The translations under genes were made by a program, and so were the position numbers. Under the pieces are notes generated by a model. It was not told the DNA's origin and ran no database searches. It was given only the letters and a program-made list of their open reading frames with translations. DNA of 64,000 nucleotides from positions 4,588,001-4,652,000 of the forward strand of contig NZ_CP061378.1 in assembly GCF_015624485.1 (NCBI RefSeq). The letters are read 5' to 3'. This document shows positions 17,490 to 26,549 of this stretch, in pieces. Each line of letters begins with the position of its first letter. Within the stretch, counting starts at the first letter, position 1. Source of the stretch: Bradyrhizobium genosp. L (lineage in GTDB: Bacteria; Pseudomonadota; Alphaproteobacteria; Rhizobiales; Xanthobacteraceae).

Positions 17490-18898
17490 CCGCCGAGCGT
17501 CACGTTGATCTGCTGGCCGCCGCGCACCAGGGTGATCCGCCAGACCCGCGATCCCGTCTTCGACGCCTTGTCCAGATCGCCGGTCCGCGCGATCTTCTCG
17601 TTGTTGACCGCCAGGATGATGTCGCCCTTCTGGAATCCGACATTGGCCGCGGTGCCGTCGTCGGCGAGCTCGGTCACCACGACGCCCTCGGCGCCGGCAT
17701 CGAGATGCAATTCATCGGCGAGCGCCGGCGAGATGTTGGCGACGCGCGCGCCCTGGAACGGCGAGCGCGCGGTCAGCACGATCTCGTCGCGGCCGGTGTC
17801 GGGCGCGGTCTCCAGCGGCACGGTGAGCTTCACCGGCTTGCCGGCGCGCTGCACCTCGATCTCGGCGTTGCCGCCGAGCGGCCGGGTGGCGAAGCGATAG
17901 TCGAACGCGTTGGGATCGTCGATCGGCGTGCCGTCGATCCCGACGATCAGGTCGGAGAGCTTGAGCCCCGCCTTCGCCGCCGGACTGTTCGGCGCGACAT
18001 TGGCGACCAGCGCACCAGACGGCAGCTTCAGGCCGAGCGTCTCGGCGATCTCGGGCGTCACGGCCTGCAGCCGCGCGCCGAGCCAGGGCCGCTTCACCGC
18101 CTTGCCGCCGCCCTTGGCGGAGGCCACCACCACGCGCACCATGTTGGCGGGGATCGCGAAGCCGATGCCCTGCGAGCCGCCGGAGCGCGAGAAGATCGCG
18201 GTGTTGATGCCGGCAAGCCGCCCGGTCATGTCGACCAGCGCGCCGCCGGAATTGCCGGGATTGATGGCGGCGTCGGTCTGGATGAAGAATTGATAGTCGG
18301 TGATCCCGACCTGGGTGCGCGCCAAGGCCGAGATGATGCCGTGCGTCACGGTCTGGCCGACGCCGAACGGGTTGCCGATCGCGAGCACGACGTCGCCGAC
18401 CTGCAGCTGGTCGGAATTGGCGAAGTCGAGGGTGGTGAACTTCTCCTTGTTGGTGTCCTTCAGGCGGAGCACCGCGAGGTCGCTGCGGCTGTCCTTCAAC
18501 ACGATCTCGGCCTCGAATTCCCGCTTGTCGGACAGCGAGACCTTCACCTGGTCGGCGCCTTCGATCACGTGATTGTTTGTGACCACGAGGCCGGACGAAT
18601 CGACCATCACGCCGGAACCGAGCGAGCGCTGCATCTGCTCGGGCTGCTGTCCCGGCACGCCAAAAAATCTGCGAAAGATCGGATCATCCAGGAATGGATT
18701 GCGGTTCTGGACCATCTTGGCAGCGTAGACATTGACGACCGCCGGCTGCACGCGCTGCACGATCGGGGCGTAGGACAGCTGCAGCTCCGCCTGCGAGGAC
18801 GGTACGCGGCGGTCCTGGGCCTCGGCCTGGCTAGGACTTCCCAGCAGGGACAGTCCGAACAGGGCGAAGATGGCGGCAAAGCGGACGGGTCGGAGCAT
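17486..18898 (-). CDS. degP: Do-family periplasmic serine protease (DegP/DegQ)
   Basis: A 470-residue HtrA-type protease and chaperone for misfolded envelope proteins. A signal peptide covers about residues 1-28 (ending QAEAQ). The trypsin-like triad is His110 (TNNHVIEG), Asp140 (SRSDLAVL) and Ser217 (NPGNSGGAL). Two PDZ domains follow, beginning near PWLGARLQAV and GVVVTELADDG. The start at 18898 is supported by GAGGTGAG just before the ATG and by a promoter at 18925-18953. It is coupled to rarA by ATGA. DegP and DegQ cannot be separated by sequence alone. Confidence 0.93.
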   Translation of the reverse strand: MLRPVRFAAIFALFGLSLLGSPSQAEAQDRRVPSSQAELQLSYAPIVQRVQPAVVNVYAAKMVQNRNPFLDDPIFRRFFGVPGQQPEQMQRSLGSGVMVDSSGLVVTNNHVIEGADQVKVSLSDKREFEAEIVLKDSRSDLAVLRLKDTNKEKFTTLDFANSDQLQVGDVVLAIGNPFGVGQTVTHGIISALARTQVGITDYQFFIQTDAAINPGNSGGALVDMTGRLAGINTAIFSRSGGSQGIGFAIPANMVRVVVASAKGGGKAVKRPWLGARLQAVTPEIAETLGLKLPSGALVANVAPNSPAAKAGLKLSDLIVGIDGTPIDDPNAFDYRFATRPLGGNAEIEVQRAGKPVKLTVPLETAPDTGRDEIVLTARSPFQGARVANISPALADELHLDAGAEGVVVTELADDGTAANVGFQKGDIILAVNNEKIARTGDLDKASKTGSRVWRITLVRGGQQINVTLGG

Positions 18899-18924
18899 TC
18901 TCACCTCTCGTAGGAAACGGCGGA

Positions 18925-18953
18925 ATATAGGGGTGTTCGTGGGGTAATTGAAG
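18925..18953 (-). promoter_or_regulatory. Promoter of the degP-rarA unit
   Basis: On the minus strand CTTCAA lies 17 nt before CTATAT. The -10 box equals the rhizobial consensus; the -35 differs at two positions from CTTGAC. Predicted transcription start is about 20-25 nt before the degP ATG. Confidence 0.6.
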
Positions 18954-19184
18954 GGCATCCGGGCGAATAAGGCGACCCTGGCGAGACCGGCGCAAGACCT
19001 GCCGCCGGCGCGTCGAAGCGCGTCCCTCGACTTCCATGATGCCTATCATCTCACTGCGCCCGTGTTGCGTGCCGACCACATCCGGAACGGCGGTCCCATG
19101 TTACGCTGTCGTTCGTCAGTCACGTTGGACTTCTAGGACTCGCGTGACGGTGTGGGGAAATGCAAACACAACAGGGGTGCTGAA

Positions 19185-20810
19185 ATGGGTGCGACAAAGC
19201 TAAGTGCAATTGCCGTTGGAATCGCAGGTGCGCTCGCCGCTTCGCCGGCGTTTGCGGAAAGCAGCGACGCCGAGATCGCGCTGCTGAAGCAGCAGCTGCA
19301 CATGCTTGAGCAGAAGCTCGACAAACTGCAGAAGCAGAGCGACGCCAACTCGGCGACCGCCGCCTCCGCCAATGCGCGCGCGAAAGCAGCGGACACCAAG
19401 GCCGCCGACGCGAATGCGAAAGCTGCGAGCGTCGCCAACGCCAACGCGGCGCTCCCGGTCAAGGGTCCGATCGCGGCGTCAGGCGTCGTCGTGACGATGC
19501 CGAACAACCGGCCGACGATCTGCACCGCGGACGACCAGAACTGCATCGCCATCGTCGGCCGCATTCACTATGACGTCGGCGGCTACAACTATCGGCCGGA
19601 TACGGCAGCGACCTCGCCGCAAAAGCTCGACAGCGGCGAGAATCTCCGTCGCGCGCGCATCGGCATTGCCGGCAAATTCCTCAGCGACTGGAATTTCGCG
19701 CTGATCTACGACTTCGGCGGATCGTCCGACGGCTTTGGCGGCACCGGCGCGGCCGGCGCGACCTCGGTCGGCTTCCTTCCCGGCGGCGGCACCTCGGGCG
19801 TCGAGAATGCCTATCTCAGCTACACCGGCTTCAAGCCGTTCGGCGGCAAGATGGCGATCGAAGGCGGCATCATGGACCTCGCCTGGACGATGGACGAGTC
19901 CACCAGCTCCAACGACATCATGTTCATGGAACGCGCCTCGGCAGGCATCATCGCGCAGAATATCGCGGCCGGCGACTTCCGCTCGACGGCCGGCACCCGC
20001 TGGTGGAACGACCAGCTCTGGGTCGGCGGCTATGTCACCGGACCGACCACGGGCGCGATCCACTCCGCCTCCAGCACCTCGCCGGCCGGGACGTCGGAGC
20101 AATATGGCGCGGTCGCCCGTATCGCCGGCAATCCGATCAGCGGCAAGAACTATTCGGTGCATATCGGCGCCGACGCGGAATGGCTGATCCAGCCGCCGCG
20201 CAATCTGGTAACGCAGGCGCAAACGCTGACGCTCAGCGACCGGCCCGAGCTGCGCATCGATCCGACCTCGCTGATTTCGACCGGCGCGATCGCCAACGTC
20301 TCGGGGGCGCAGGTCTACGGCGTCGAAGCGGCGGCGACCTACGGCTCGTTCATCGCGCAGGGTGAATACTACTGGTTCAACATCGACCGCACGGCAAATA
20401 CCGGGCTGCCGCCGTTCGGCGCGCCGAGCCTGAAGTTCGACGGCGGCTACGCGCAGGTCGGCTACGTCCTGACCGGCGAGACCCATTCCTACAACGCAGC
20501 GAACGCCGCCTATGGCGGCGTCAAGCCGGCGAATCCGTTCTCGCTCGCCGGCGGCGGCTGGGGCGCCTGGGAAATCGCCGGACGCTTCAGCCAGATGAAC
20601 CTCAACGATCAGCTTGCCACCGCAGCCGGCGTCGCGGGCGGACGGCAGAACGTCTACACCCTCGCGCTGAACTGGTACGTCAACAGCAACGTCCGCTTCA
20701 TGCTCGACTACCTGCATGGCGACATCTCCAAGCAGGCTTCGGCGGTCTCGACCCTCGATGCGGGTTCGAAGTTCAACGCGGTCGCAATGCGCACGCAGAT
20801 TGCGTGGTGA
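19185..20810 (+). CDS. OprO/OprP-like outer-membrane porin
   Basis: A 541-residue outer-membrane protein. A signal peptide (KLSAIAVGIAGALAASPAFA) is followed by a coiled-coil segment (EIALLKQQLHMLEQKLDKLQ) and an Ala-rich linker (about residues 45-85). The beta-barrel begins near IVGRIHYDVGGYNY. Repeated short aromatic-ended strands and the terminal phrase FNAVAMRTQIAW, ending in an aromatic residue, are typical of porins. It resembles the phosphate-selective porin O/P family; ion choice is not provable here. The start at 19185 follows AACAGGGGTG. It is divergent from degP. Confidence 0.82.
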   Translation: MGATKLSAIAVGIAGALAASPAFAESSDAEIALLKQQLHMLEQKLDKLQKQSDANSATAASANARAKAADTKAADANAKAASVANANAALPVKGPIAASGVVVTMPNNRPTICTADDQNCIAIVGRIHYDVGGYNYRPDTAATSPQKLDSGENLRRARIGIAGKFLSDWNFALIYDFGGSSDGFGGTGAAGATSVGFLPGGGTSGVENAYLSYTGFKPFGGKMAIEGGIMDLAWTMDESTSSNDIMFMERASAGIIAQNIAAGDFRSTAGTRWWNDQLWVGGYVTGPTTGAIHSASSTSPAGTSEQYGAVARIAGNPISGKNYSVHIGADAEWLIQPPRNLVTQAQTLTLSDRPELRIDPTSLISTGAIANVSGAQVYGVEAAATYGSFIAQGEYYWFNIDRTANTGLPPFGAPSLKFDGGYAQVGYVLTGETHSYNAANAAYGGVKPANPFSLAGGGWGAWEIAGRFSQMNLNDQLATAAGVAGGRQNVYTLALNWYVNSNVRFMLDYLHGDISKQASAVSTLDAGSKFNAVAMRTQIAW

Positions 20811-20874
20811 TGTGACAAGGCCGGGAGCGGCACCCTGCTCCCGGCCTCCCCTTCACGGCCGTATCGCGGGTTCC

Positions 20875-21252
20875 TTACGCCGCGCGCTTCGGCTTCTTCA
20901 CGACTTCAGGCGCGGGTGCGCAGGACAGCCGCTCCTGATGGCTCTCGCCCCAGGCTTTCAGGATATCGATCACCGGGCGCAGGCTCTCGCCGAGTTCGGA
21001 CAGCGTGTATTCGACCCGCGGCGGCACCTCGGCATAGACCTTGCGGATCACGAGACCGTCGTCCTCGAGCGCGCGCAGCTGCTTGGTCAGCATGCGCTGG
21101 GTGATGCCGGGCATCCGCCGTCGCAACTCGCCGAAGCGCTGGGTGCCGGCCTGCAGATGAAACAGGATCACGCCTTTCCATTTGCCGTCGATCAGGTCGA
21201 GCGCCGCCTCGACCGCGCAGCCCGGCCGACGGGCGAAATTCTGCCGTTTCAT
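20875..21252 (-). CDS. HxlR-family transcriptional regulator
   Basis: A 125-residue winged-helix regulator with the HxlR signature: GCAVEAALDLIDGKWKGVIL and HLQAGTQRFGELRRRMPGIT, then QRMLTKQLRALEDDGLVIR and VPPRVEYTLSELGESLRPV. The family often senses electrophiles or quinones and represses an adjacent oxidoreductase. Here a quinone-oxidoreductase-like gene is directly divergent, which fits that pattern. The ATG at 21252 is chosen over an upstream TTG because it starts the conserved MKRQNF part. Confidence 0.9.
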   Translation of the reverse strand: MKRQNFARRPGCAVEAALDLIDGKWKGVILFHLQAGTQRFGELRRRMPGITQRMLTKQLRALEDDGLVIRKVYAEVPPRVEYTLSELGESLRPVIDILKAWGESHQERLSCAPAPEVVKKPKRAA

Positions 21253-21369
21253 GCGAGTTTCCCCAACAGTATACAAACAGGGACTAGTTCCCCCTTTTTA
21301 CAGTACTTGCCAATTCGACGCCAGCGCGACAGTTAGACGGCAGGCAATCGCCATCCATGGAGAGCAGGC
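21253..21369. promoter_or_regulatory. Divergent control region of the HxlR/oxidoreductase pair
   Basis: This 117-nt region separates the regulator and its divergent neighbour. It contains GGGACTAGTTCCC at 21280-21292, a near-palindrome centred on ACTAGT, and two CAGTA-type boxes (CAGTATAC near 21268 and CAGTACTT near 21301) flanking it. These could be operator half-sites for the HxlR protein. No unambiguous -35/-10 pair is visible. Confidence 0.35.
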
Positions 21370-22383
21370 ATGAAGGCCGTCGGATACCAGACATCGCTGC
21401 CGATCGAGGCAGCGGACGCGCTCGTCGATTTCGAGACTGCGAAGCCGGAGCCGAAGGGCCGCGACATCCGCATCGCGGTGAAGGCGATCTCGGCCAACCC
21501 GGTCGACTACAAGGTGCGCAAGCGCGCCGCGCCCCCGGCGGGTGAATACAAGATCCTCGGCTACGACGCGGCCGGCGTGGTCGATGCTGTCGGTCCCGAC
21601 GTCAGCCTGTTCAAGGTCGGCGACGAGGTGTTCTATGCCGGATCGATCCAGCGTCAGGGCACCAACTCCGAATTCCATCTGGTCGACGAGCGGATCGTCG
21701 GCATCAAGCCAACGTCGCTCTCGTTCGCGCAGGCGGCAGCGCTACCGCTGACCTCGATCACCGCCTGGGAGCTGCTGTTCGACCGGCTCGGCGCGGTGCC
21801 CGGCAAGAGCCTCGATCCGCGCACGCTGCTGATCACGGGCGGTGCCGGCGGCGTCGGCTCGATCCTGATCCAGCTCGCCCGCCGTCTCACCGGGCTGACC
21901 GTGGTTGCGACCGCGACGCGGCCGGAATCGCAGAAGTGGTGCCTCGAGCTCGGCGCACATGCCGTGATCGATCATTCCAGGCCGATGAAGGAGCAGATCG
22001 AGACGTTGAAGCTGCCGCCGGTCGGCCTCGTCGCCAGCCTCACCTACACCGACCAGCACTACAAGAGCATCGCCGACTTCATCGCGCCGCAAGGCAAGTT
22101 CGGCCTGATCGACGATCCATCGGAGTTCAACGTCGCGGCCTTCAAGGGCAAGGCGGTATCGGTGCACTGGGAATCGATGTTCACCCGGTCCTCGTTCCAG
22201 ACGCCTGACATGATCGCGCAGCATCATCTGCTCAACGACGTCGCCGACCTCCTCGACAAGGGCGTGCTGCGCACCACGCTCGACCAGACTTTTGGCACCA
22301 TCAACGCCGCGAATTTGAAACGCGCGCATGCGCTGCTCGAAAGCGGCAAGTCGCGCGGCAAGATCGTGCTCGAGGGTTGGTAG
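21370..22383 (+). CDS. Zinc-free NADPH:quinone-oxidoreductase-like protein (MDR superfamily)
   Basis: A 337-residue medium-chain dehydrogenase/reductase. The N-terminal GroES-like part has SANPVDYKVRKRAAP and ILGYDAAGVVDAVGPDVSL. A Rossmann NADP site follows in LLITGGAGGVGSILIQLARR. The zinc-ligand Cys/His residues of alcohol dehydrogenases are lacking, so it belongs with quinone/enone reductases (ZADH-type). The closing AHALLESGKSRGKIVLEGW is typical of the group. It is divergent from the HxlR regulator and probably induced by the electrophile that regulator senses. Confidence 0.88.
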   Translation: MKAVGYQTSLPIEAADALVDFETAKPEPKGRDIRIAVKAISANPVDYKVRKRAAPPAGEYKILGYDAAGVVDAVGPDVSLFKVGDEVFYAGSIQRQGTNSEFHLVDERIVGIKPTSLSFAQAAALPLTSITAWELLFDRLGAVPGKSLDPRTLLITGGAGGVGSILIQLARRLTGLTVVATATRPESQKWCLELGAHAVIDHSRPMKEQIETLKLPPVGLVASLTYTDQHYKSIADFIAPQGKFGLIDDPSEFNVAAFKGKAVSVHWESMFTRSSFQTPDMIAQHHLLNDVADLLDKGVLRTTLDQTFGTINAANLKRAHALLESGKSRGKIVLEGW

Positions 22384-22396
22384 ACGTTGGCTGGTG

Positions 22397-22484
22397 CGTA
22401 GGGTGGGCAAGGCGCGAAGCGCGGTGCCCATCATCACGCGACGTGCTCGTGATGGTGGGCACGCTGCGCTTTGCCCGCCCTACG
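22397..22484. repeat. Intergenic inverted repeat acting as a possible two-way terminator
   Basis: Arm 22397-22438 (opening CGTAGGGTGGGCAAGGCG) pairs imperfectly with 22448-22484 (ending GCCCGCCCTACG). The pairing is about 37 bp with a few mismatches around a short loop. It lies between two convergent genes that end at 22383 and 22495. Structures of this composition (GTAGGGTGGGCAA) are common intergenic repeats in Bradyrhizobium-type genomes. A role in ending transcription from both sides is inferred. Confidence 0.75.
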
Positions 22485-22494
22485 GCTGTGCGGC

Positions 22495-23289
22495 TTACGC
22501 GATCGTGCTGATAATGCCGCCTTCGGCGCGCAGCGCCGCGCCGTTGGTGGCCGACGACAGCGTCGAGCAGACATAGACCACGAGATTGGCGATTTCTTCC
22601 GGGCTGGCGAAGCGCTGCAGCAGCGAGGTCGGACGATGCTGCTTGACGAAATTGGCCGCCGCCTCGTCGACCGACTGGCCGTTCTGCTTCGCCAGATCCT
22701 TCACGAACGTCTCGACGCCCTCCGACATGGTCGGGCCCGGCAGCACGGAATTAACGGTGACGGCAGTGCCGCGGGTCAGCTCGGCAAGCCCGCGCGAGAT
22801 CGCAAGCTGCGCGGTCTTGGTCATGCCGTATTGAATCATCTCGGTCGGAATGTTGAGGCCCGACTCCGAGGAGATGAAGACGATACGGCCCCAATTGCGC
22901 TTCAGCATCCCAGGCATATAGGTGCGCGACAGCCGCACGCCCGACATCACGTTGATCTCGAAGAAACGGCTCCAGTCCTCGTCGGGGATCTCGAAGAAGT
23001 CCTTCGGCTCGAAAATGCCGGCATTGTTGACGAGGATATCGACATCGGGCAGCGCCGCGAGCAGCGCCTTGCAGCCGGCGGCGCTCGAGACGTCGGCGGC
23101 GATGCCGCGGACCTTGCTGCCCGGGACTGCCTTCGTGATCGCTGCGACCGCGGCATCCACCTTGGCCTGGCCGCGGCCGTTGACGACGACCTCGGCGCCC
23201 GTTCCGGCAAGCCCCCTTGCGATGGCATGGCCGATGCCGGCGGTCGAGCCGGTGACGAGCGCAGTCTTTCCGGAAAGGTCGATATTCAT
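22495..23289 (-). CDS. Short-chain dehydrogenase/reductase (SDR)
   Basis: A 264-residue classical SDR. The cofactor motif TGSTAGIG is at residues 13-20, NNAG follows in ILVNNAGIFEPKDF, the catalytic serine is in VFISSESGLNI, and the YxxxK pair is YGMTK. The end TNGAALRAEGGIISTIA is the usual C-terminal SDR segment. Substrate unknown; many such proteins are annotated as 3-oxoacyl reductases without evidence. It is a single gene on the minus strand, with the methyltransferase gene 77 nt upstream. Confidence 0.88.
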   Translation of the reverse strand: MNIDLSGKTALVTGSTAGIGHAIARGLAGTGAEVVVNGRGQAKVDAAVAAITKAVPGSKVRGIAADVSSAAGCKALLAALPDVDILVNNAGIFEPKDFFEIPDEDWSRFFEINVMSGVRLSRTYMPGMLKRNWGRIVFISSESGLNIPTEMIQYGMTKTAQLAISRGLAELTRGTAVTVNSVLPGPTMSEGVETFVKDLAKQNGQSVDEAAANFVKQHRPTSLLQRFASPEEIANLVVYVCSTLSSATNGAALRAEGGIISTIA

Positions 23290-23366
23290 GGGGCAAATCT
23301 CCTGTCGGTTCCCCCAATATTGGGCGCCGGCGCGCCGCTAGCAAGCGACCGAAGTAACGCCGTTGA

Positions 23367-24170
23367 TCACGGCCGTCTCGCCCGCAGCACATACATCAGC
23401 GGCAGTTGCGGCATTCCCGGCCTCATCCTGAACATGCCGAGGCCCGCGTCCTCCATCTCCGGCCGGCGCTTGAGCACCGAGCGGTCGAGCTCGCGCAACT
23501 CCGTGATATTGAGGCCTGCAGCGGCGAGCGCGGTGATGACCTCGCCGAGCGGATGATTCCACTGCACCGTTCCGGGCGCGATGGCCGCATCGTCGATGGC
23601 GCGGCGATCGACGCATCCCTCGCACGGCGTGAAGTAATCGAATTTGAGTTCGGTCCGATCGGCGGCGCGCCAATCCAGCATCCATTCGACCGGGTGGAAC
23701 TCGAACAGATAGAGCTCGCCGCCGGGCTTCAGCAGGTCGCGCACGACCTGCGCCCAGCGCGCGATATCGGGCAGCCAGCACAGCGCGCCGACGCCGGTAT
23801 AGACGATGTCGAAGCGGCGTCCGAGCACGCGAGGCGCCTCGTAGACATCGGCGATCACGAACTCGGCGTCGAGCTCGCATCTGGCGGCGATCCTGCGCGC
23901 CGCAGCGATCGACGTTTGCGAAAAATCGAGGCCGGTGACGCGCGCGCCACGCCGCGCCCAGGACAGCGTATCGAGCCCGATATGACATTGCAGATGGACG
24001 AGATGCTTTGCACCGATATCGCCGAGATCCCTGATCTCATGCGATCGCAGCGAGGAGCGTCCCGCGATGAAGCCCGGCACATCGTAGACCGGCGAGCGGA
24101 TGTGATCGGAGACCTTGCGGTTCCACATCGCCATGTTCCGCGCACGCCAGTCGGTCGCCCATTCTGACAT
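23367..24170 (-). CDS. Class I SAM-dependent methyltransferase
   Basis: A 267-residue Rossmann methyltransferase. Motif I reads HLQCHIGLDTLSWARRGARV, an unusual version with HLQCHIG where many have DLGCGTG, followed by the acidic residue in TGLDFSQTSI. Post-I VIADVYEAP and motif IV VYTGVGALCWLP are visible. C-terminal PGTVQWNHPLGEVITALAAA is shared by this small-molecule methyltransferase group. No substrate is implied by the neighbours. Start ATG at 24170. Confidence 0.82.
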   Translation of the reverse strand: MSEWATDWRARNMAMWNRKVSDHIRSPVYDVPGFIAGRSSLRSHEIRDLGDIGAKHLVHLQCHIGLDTLSWARRGARVTGLDFSQTSIAAARRIAARCELDAEFVIADVYEAPRVLGRRFDIVYTGVGALCWLPDIARWAQVVRDLLKPGGELYLFEFHPVEWMLDWRAADRTELKFDYFTPCEGCVDRRAIDDAAIAPGTVQWNHPLGEVITALAAAGLNITELRELDRSVLKRRPEMEDAGLGMFRMRPGMPQLPLMYVLRARRP

Positions 24171-24289
24171 TCCAAGGCAGTCCAGTATCGCCGCCCCCGC
24201 GCCTAAGCACGATATCCGGTCGACGCCGTCGCGGCAGACATCGTGTTGTCACGCGTCCAATTGCCACAAGCGCGTGCGATCGCCGCAAA

Positions 24290-24314
24290 CAAAAACGGCG
24301 CCCGAAGGCGCCGT
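24290..24314 (-). terminator. Rho-independent terminator of the alpha operon, after rplQ
   Basis: On the minus strand the stem ACGGCGCC-TTCG-GGCGCCGT is followed by TTTTTG. It has a perfect 8-bp stem with a stable TTCG tetraloop, starting 27 nt past the rplQ stop. This ends the long ribosomal block. Confidence 0.9.
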
Positions 24315-24340
24315 CTGCAAAATGAATGCGTGAGAGCGGC

Positions 24341-24757
24341 TTAGGCCGCCTCGGCTTCCTTTTCCTGGGTCGGGCCGGAGTCCTTGCCCTTCGCATCGAC
24401 GTCGCGGTCGACGAATTCGATCACGGCCATCGCCGCGTTGTCACCGTAGCGGAATCCGGCCTTGATGATGCGGGTGTAGCCGCCCTGGCGGTCCTTGTAG
24501 CGGGGTGCCAGCACATCGAACAGCTTCTTGACCTGGTCGAGGTCGCGCAGCTCCGAGATCGCCTGGCGGCGCAGCGACAGGCCGCCCTTCTTGCCGAGGG
24601 TGACGAGCTTCTCGACGATCGGCCGCAGCTCCTTGGCCTTCGGCAGCGTGGTGACGATCTGCTCGTGCTTGATCAGGGCCGCCGACATGTTGGCGAACAT
24701 CGCACGCCGGTGCTCGGCGGTGCGGTTGAGCTTGCGATGAACCTTGCCGTGACGCAT
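24341..24757 (-). CDS. rplQ: 50S ribosomal protein L17
   Basis: A 138-residue L17, recognised from [40 protein letters not shown] and the end [20 protein letters not shown]. It sits near the peptide exit tunnel. An acidic/Lys-rich tail ([15 protein letters not shown]) extends past the core, as in other alphaproteobacteria. It is last in the block, separated from rpoA by a strong terminator hairpin, so its level may depend on readthrough. Confidence 0.97.
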   Translation of the reverse strand: MRHGKVHRKLNRTAEHRRAMFANMSAALIKHEQIVTTLPKAKELRPIVEKLVTLGKKGGLSLRRQAISELRDLDQVKKLFDVLAPRYKDRQGGYTRIIKAGFRYGDNAAMAVIEFVDRDVDAKGKDSGPTQEKEAEAA

Positions 24758-24832
24758 TGACTTCTTCCTTCTTCAATTCTGTCGCGGTGGTTCGGCGACA
24801 AGTTTCAGGTGGGCTTCCTGCGTTCGCCCATT

Positions 24833-24866
24833 AAAAAATCGTGGCCGGAAGGCTTCCGGCCACGAT
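24833..24866 (-). terminator. Strong terminator/attenuator between rpoA and rplQ
   Basis: On the minus strand a perfect 13-bp stem (ATCGTGGCCGGAA pairing with TTCCGGCCACGAT, 3-nt loop) is followed by six T. It begins 14 nt after the rpoA stop and precedes rplQ by 75 nt. No promoter for rplQ is visible after it, so a share of transcripts must read through. Confidence 0.88.
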
Positions 24867-24879
24867 GGTCAAAATCGGA

Positions 24880-25911
24880 TCAGTAGTGATCCTCGAAGCG
24901 CTTGGCGAGCTCGTCGATGTTCTCCGGCGGCCAGCCCGGCACTTCCATGCCGAGGTGCAGACCCATCTGGGCCAGCACTTCCTTGATCTCGTTGAGCGAC
25001 TTGCGGCCGAAGTTCGGGGTGCGCAGCATTTCCGCTTCCGACTTCTGCACGAGGTCGCCGATATAGACGATGTTGTCGTTCTTCAGGCAGTTTGCCGAAC
25101 GCACCGAGAGCTCGAGCTCGTCGACCTTCTTGAGGAAGGCCGGGTTGAAGGCGAGATCCGGGATGATCTCCTGGGTGACTTCCTTGCGCGGCTCTTCGAA
25201 GTTGACGAACACGTTGAGCTGGTCCTGCAGGATGCGCGCGGCGTAGGCGACGGCGTCATCCGGCGTGATCGCGCCGTTGGTCTCGATCGTCATGGTCAGC
25301 TTGTCGTAGTCGAGGATCTGGCCCTCGCGGGTGTTCTCGACCTTGTAGGAGACCTTGCGGACCGGCGAGAACAGGCTGTCGACCGGGATCAGGCCGATCG
25401 GCGCATCCTCGGGCCGGTTGCGCTCGGCGGCGACATAGCCCTTGCCGGTGGTGACCGTGAACTCCATGCGAATCTCGGCGCCGTCGTCCAGCGTGCAGAG
25501 CTGCAGGTCCGGATTGAGCACCACGACGTCGCCAACGGTCTGGATGTCGCCGGCGGTGACGGCGCCCGGGCCCTGCTTCTTCACGACCATGCGCTTCGGG
25601 CCTTCGCCCTGCATCTTGATCGCGATGTCCTTGATGTTGAGCACCATGTCGGTGACGTCCTCACGGACGCCGGCAATCGACGAGAACTCGTGCAGCACGC
25701 CGTCGATATGCACCGACTGCACCGCGGCGCCCTGCAGCGAGGACAGCAGGATGCGGCGCAGCGCGTTGCCGAGCGTCTGGCCGAAGCCGCGCTCGAGCGG
25801 CTCGGCGACGATGGTGGCAAACCGGGTCGGGTCCGAGCCGGGCGTCACCTGCAGCTTGTTCGGTCGAATAAGCTCTTGCCAATTTTTCTGGATCGTCACT
25901 GTGTCACCCAT
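24880..25911 (-). CDS. rpoA: RNA polymerase alpha subunit
   Basis: A 343-residue alpha subunit. The N-terminal dimerisation part shows [20 protein letters not shown] and [20 protein letters not shown]. The C-terminal domain has [20 protein letters not shown], which keeps the arginine equal to E. coli R265 for UP-element contact, and [20 protein letters not shown]. Length is slightly above E. coli (329). It follows rpsK in the normal alpha-operon order. Confidence 0.98.
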   Translation of the reverse strand: MGDTVTIQKNWQELIRPNKLQVTPGSDPTRFATIVAEPLERGFGQTLGNALRRILLSSLQGAAVQSVHIDGVLHEFSSIAGVREDVTDMVLNIKDIAIKMQGEGPKRMVVKKQGPGAVTAGDIQTVGDVVVLNPDLQLCTLDDGAEIRMEFTVTTGKGYVAAERNRPEDAPIGLIPVDSLFSPVRKVSYKVENTREGQILDYDKLTMTIETNGAITPDDAVAYAARILQDQLNVFVNFEEPRKEVTQEIIPDLAFNPAFLKKVDELELSVRSANCLKNDNIVYIGDLVQKSEAEMLRTPNFGRKSLNEIKEVLAQMGLHLGMEVPGWPPENIDELAKRFEDHY

Positions 25912-26044
25912 GTGCCAGTCGTTCGGGCCGGTCGAATGGCCGTAGCTGGCGTTGGAGATCGCGGAACAGTCCGCGCGGTCAATTCCAAGAAGTCAGTTCC
26001 AAGAACGAACGAAGGGCGGCACACGCGCCGCCCGCAACGTTCGA

Positions 26045-26434
26045 TCAGACGCGCCGGCGCTTGCGCGGACGGCAGCCATTGTGCGGGATGGTGGTCACGT
26101 CGCGGATCGAGGTGACGGTGAAGCCCGCAGCCTGCAGCGCGCGGAGCGCCGATTCACGGCCCGAACCCGGGCCGGCAACTTCAACCTCCAGCGTGCGCAT
26201 GCCGTGCTCCTGCGCCTTCTTGGAGACGTCTTCAGCCGCAACCTGCGCGGCGTAGGGGGTCGACTTGCGCGAGCCCTTGAAGCCCATCGTGCCGGCCGAC
26301 GACCAGGCGATGGTGTTGCCCTGCGCGTCGGTGATGGTGATGGTCGTGTTGTTGAACGACGAATTCACGTGCGCGATGCCGGAGGCGATGTTCTTGCGTT
26401 CGCGGCGGCGTACGCGGGTGGCTTCCTTGCCCAT
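26045..26434 (-). CDS. rpsK: 30S ribosomal protein S11
   Basis: A 129-residue S11 with [40 protein letters not shown] and the basic end [14 protein letters not shown]. It binds the 16S rRNA platform near the mRNA exit. The ATG at 26434 (MGKEATRV) gives the family length; a frame open to 26458 adds unrelated residues. The IPHNG motif is the site where E. coli S11 carries an isoaspartate. Confidence 0.97.
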   Translation of the reverse strand: MGKEATRVRRRERKNIASGIAHVNSSFNNTTITITDAQGNTIAWSSAGTMGFKGSRKSTPYAAQVAAEDVSKKAQEHGMRTLEVEVAGPGSGRESALRALQAAGFTVTSIRDVTTIPHNGCRPRKRRRV

Positions 26435-26499
26435 TTCAAACCTTTCCTGTGATCTCAAGCGCCGCCGTAGTGCCAGCGGCTACACCTCAAAACGCAAAT

Positions 26500-26528
26500 G
26501 GCGAGTAGCGAACTTCGATTCGCTACTC
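26500..26528. repeat. Hairpin repeat GCGAGTAGCGAA, copy 1 (rpsM-rpsK gap)
   Basis: GAGTAGCGAA (26503-26512) pairs perfectly with TTCGCTACTC (26519-26528) across a six-base loop. The left arm GGCGAGTAGCGA is identical to the arm of the hairpin at 40219-40258. It lies between rpsM and rpsK in the transcribed region, so it should be present in the mRNA. There is no U-tract. Confidence 0.7.
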
Positions 26529-26549
26529 CCCACCTGCAATTCGCAAAAC

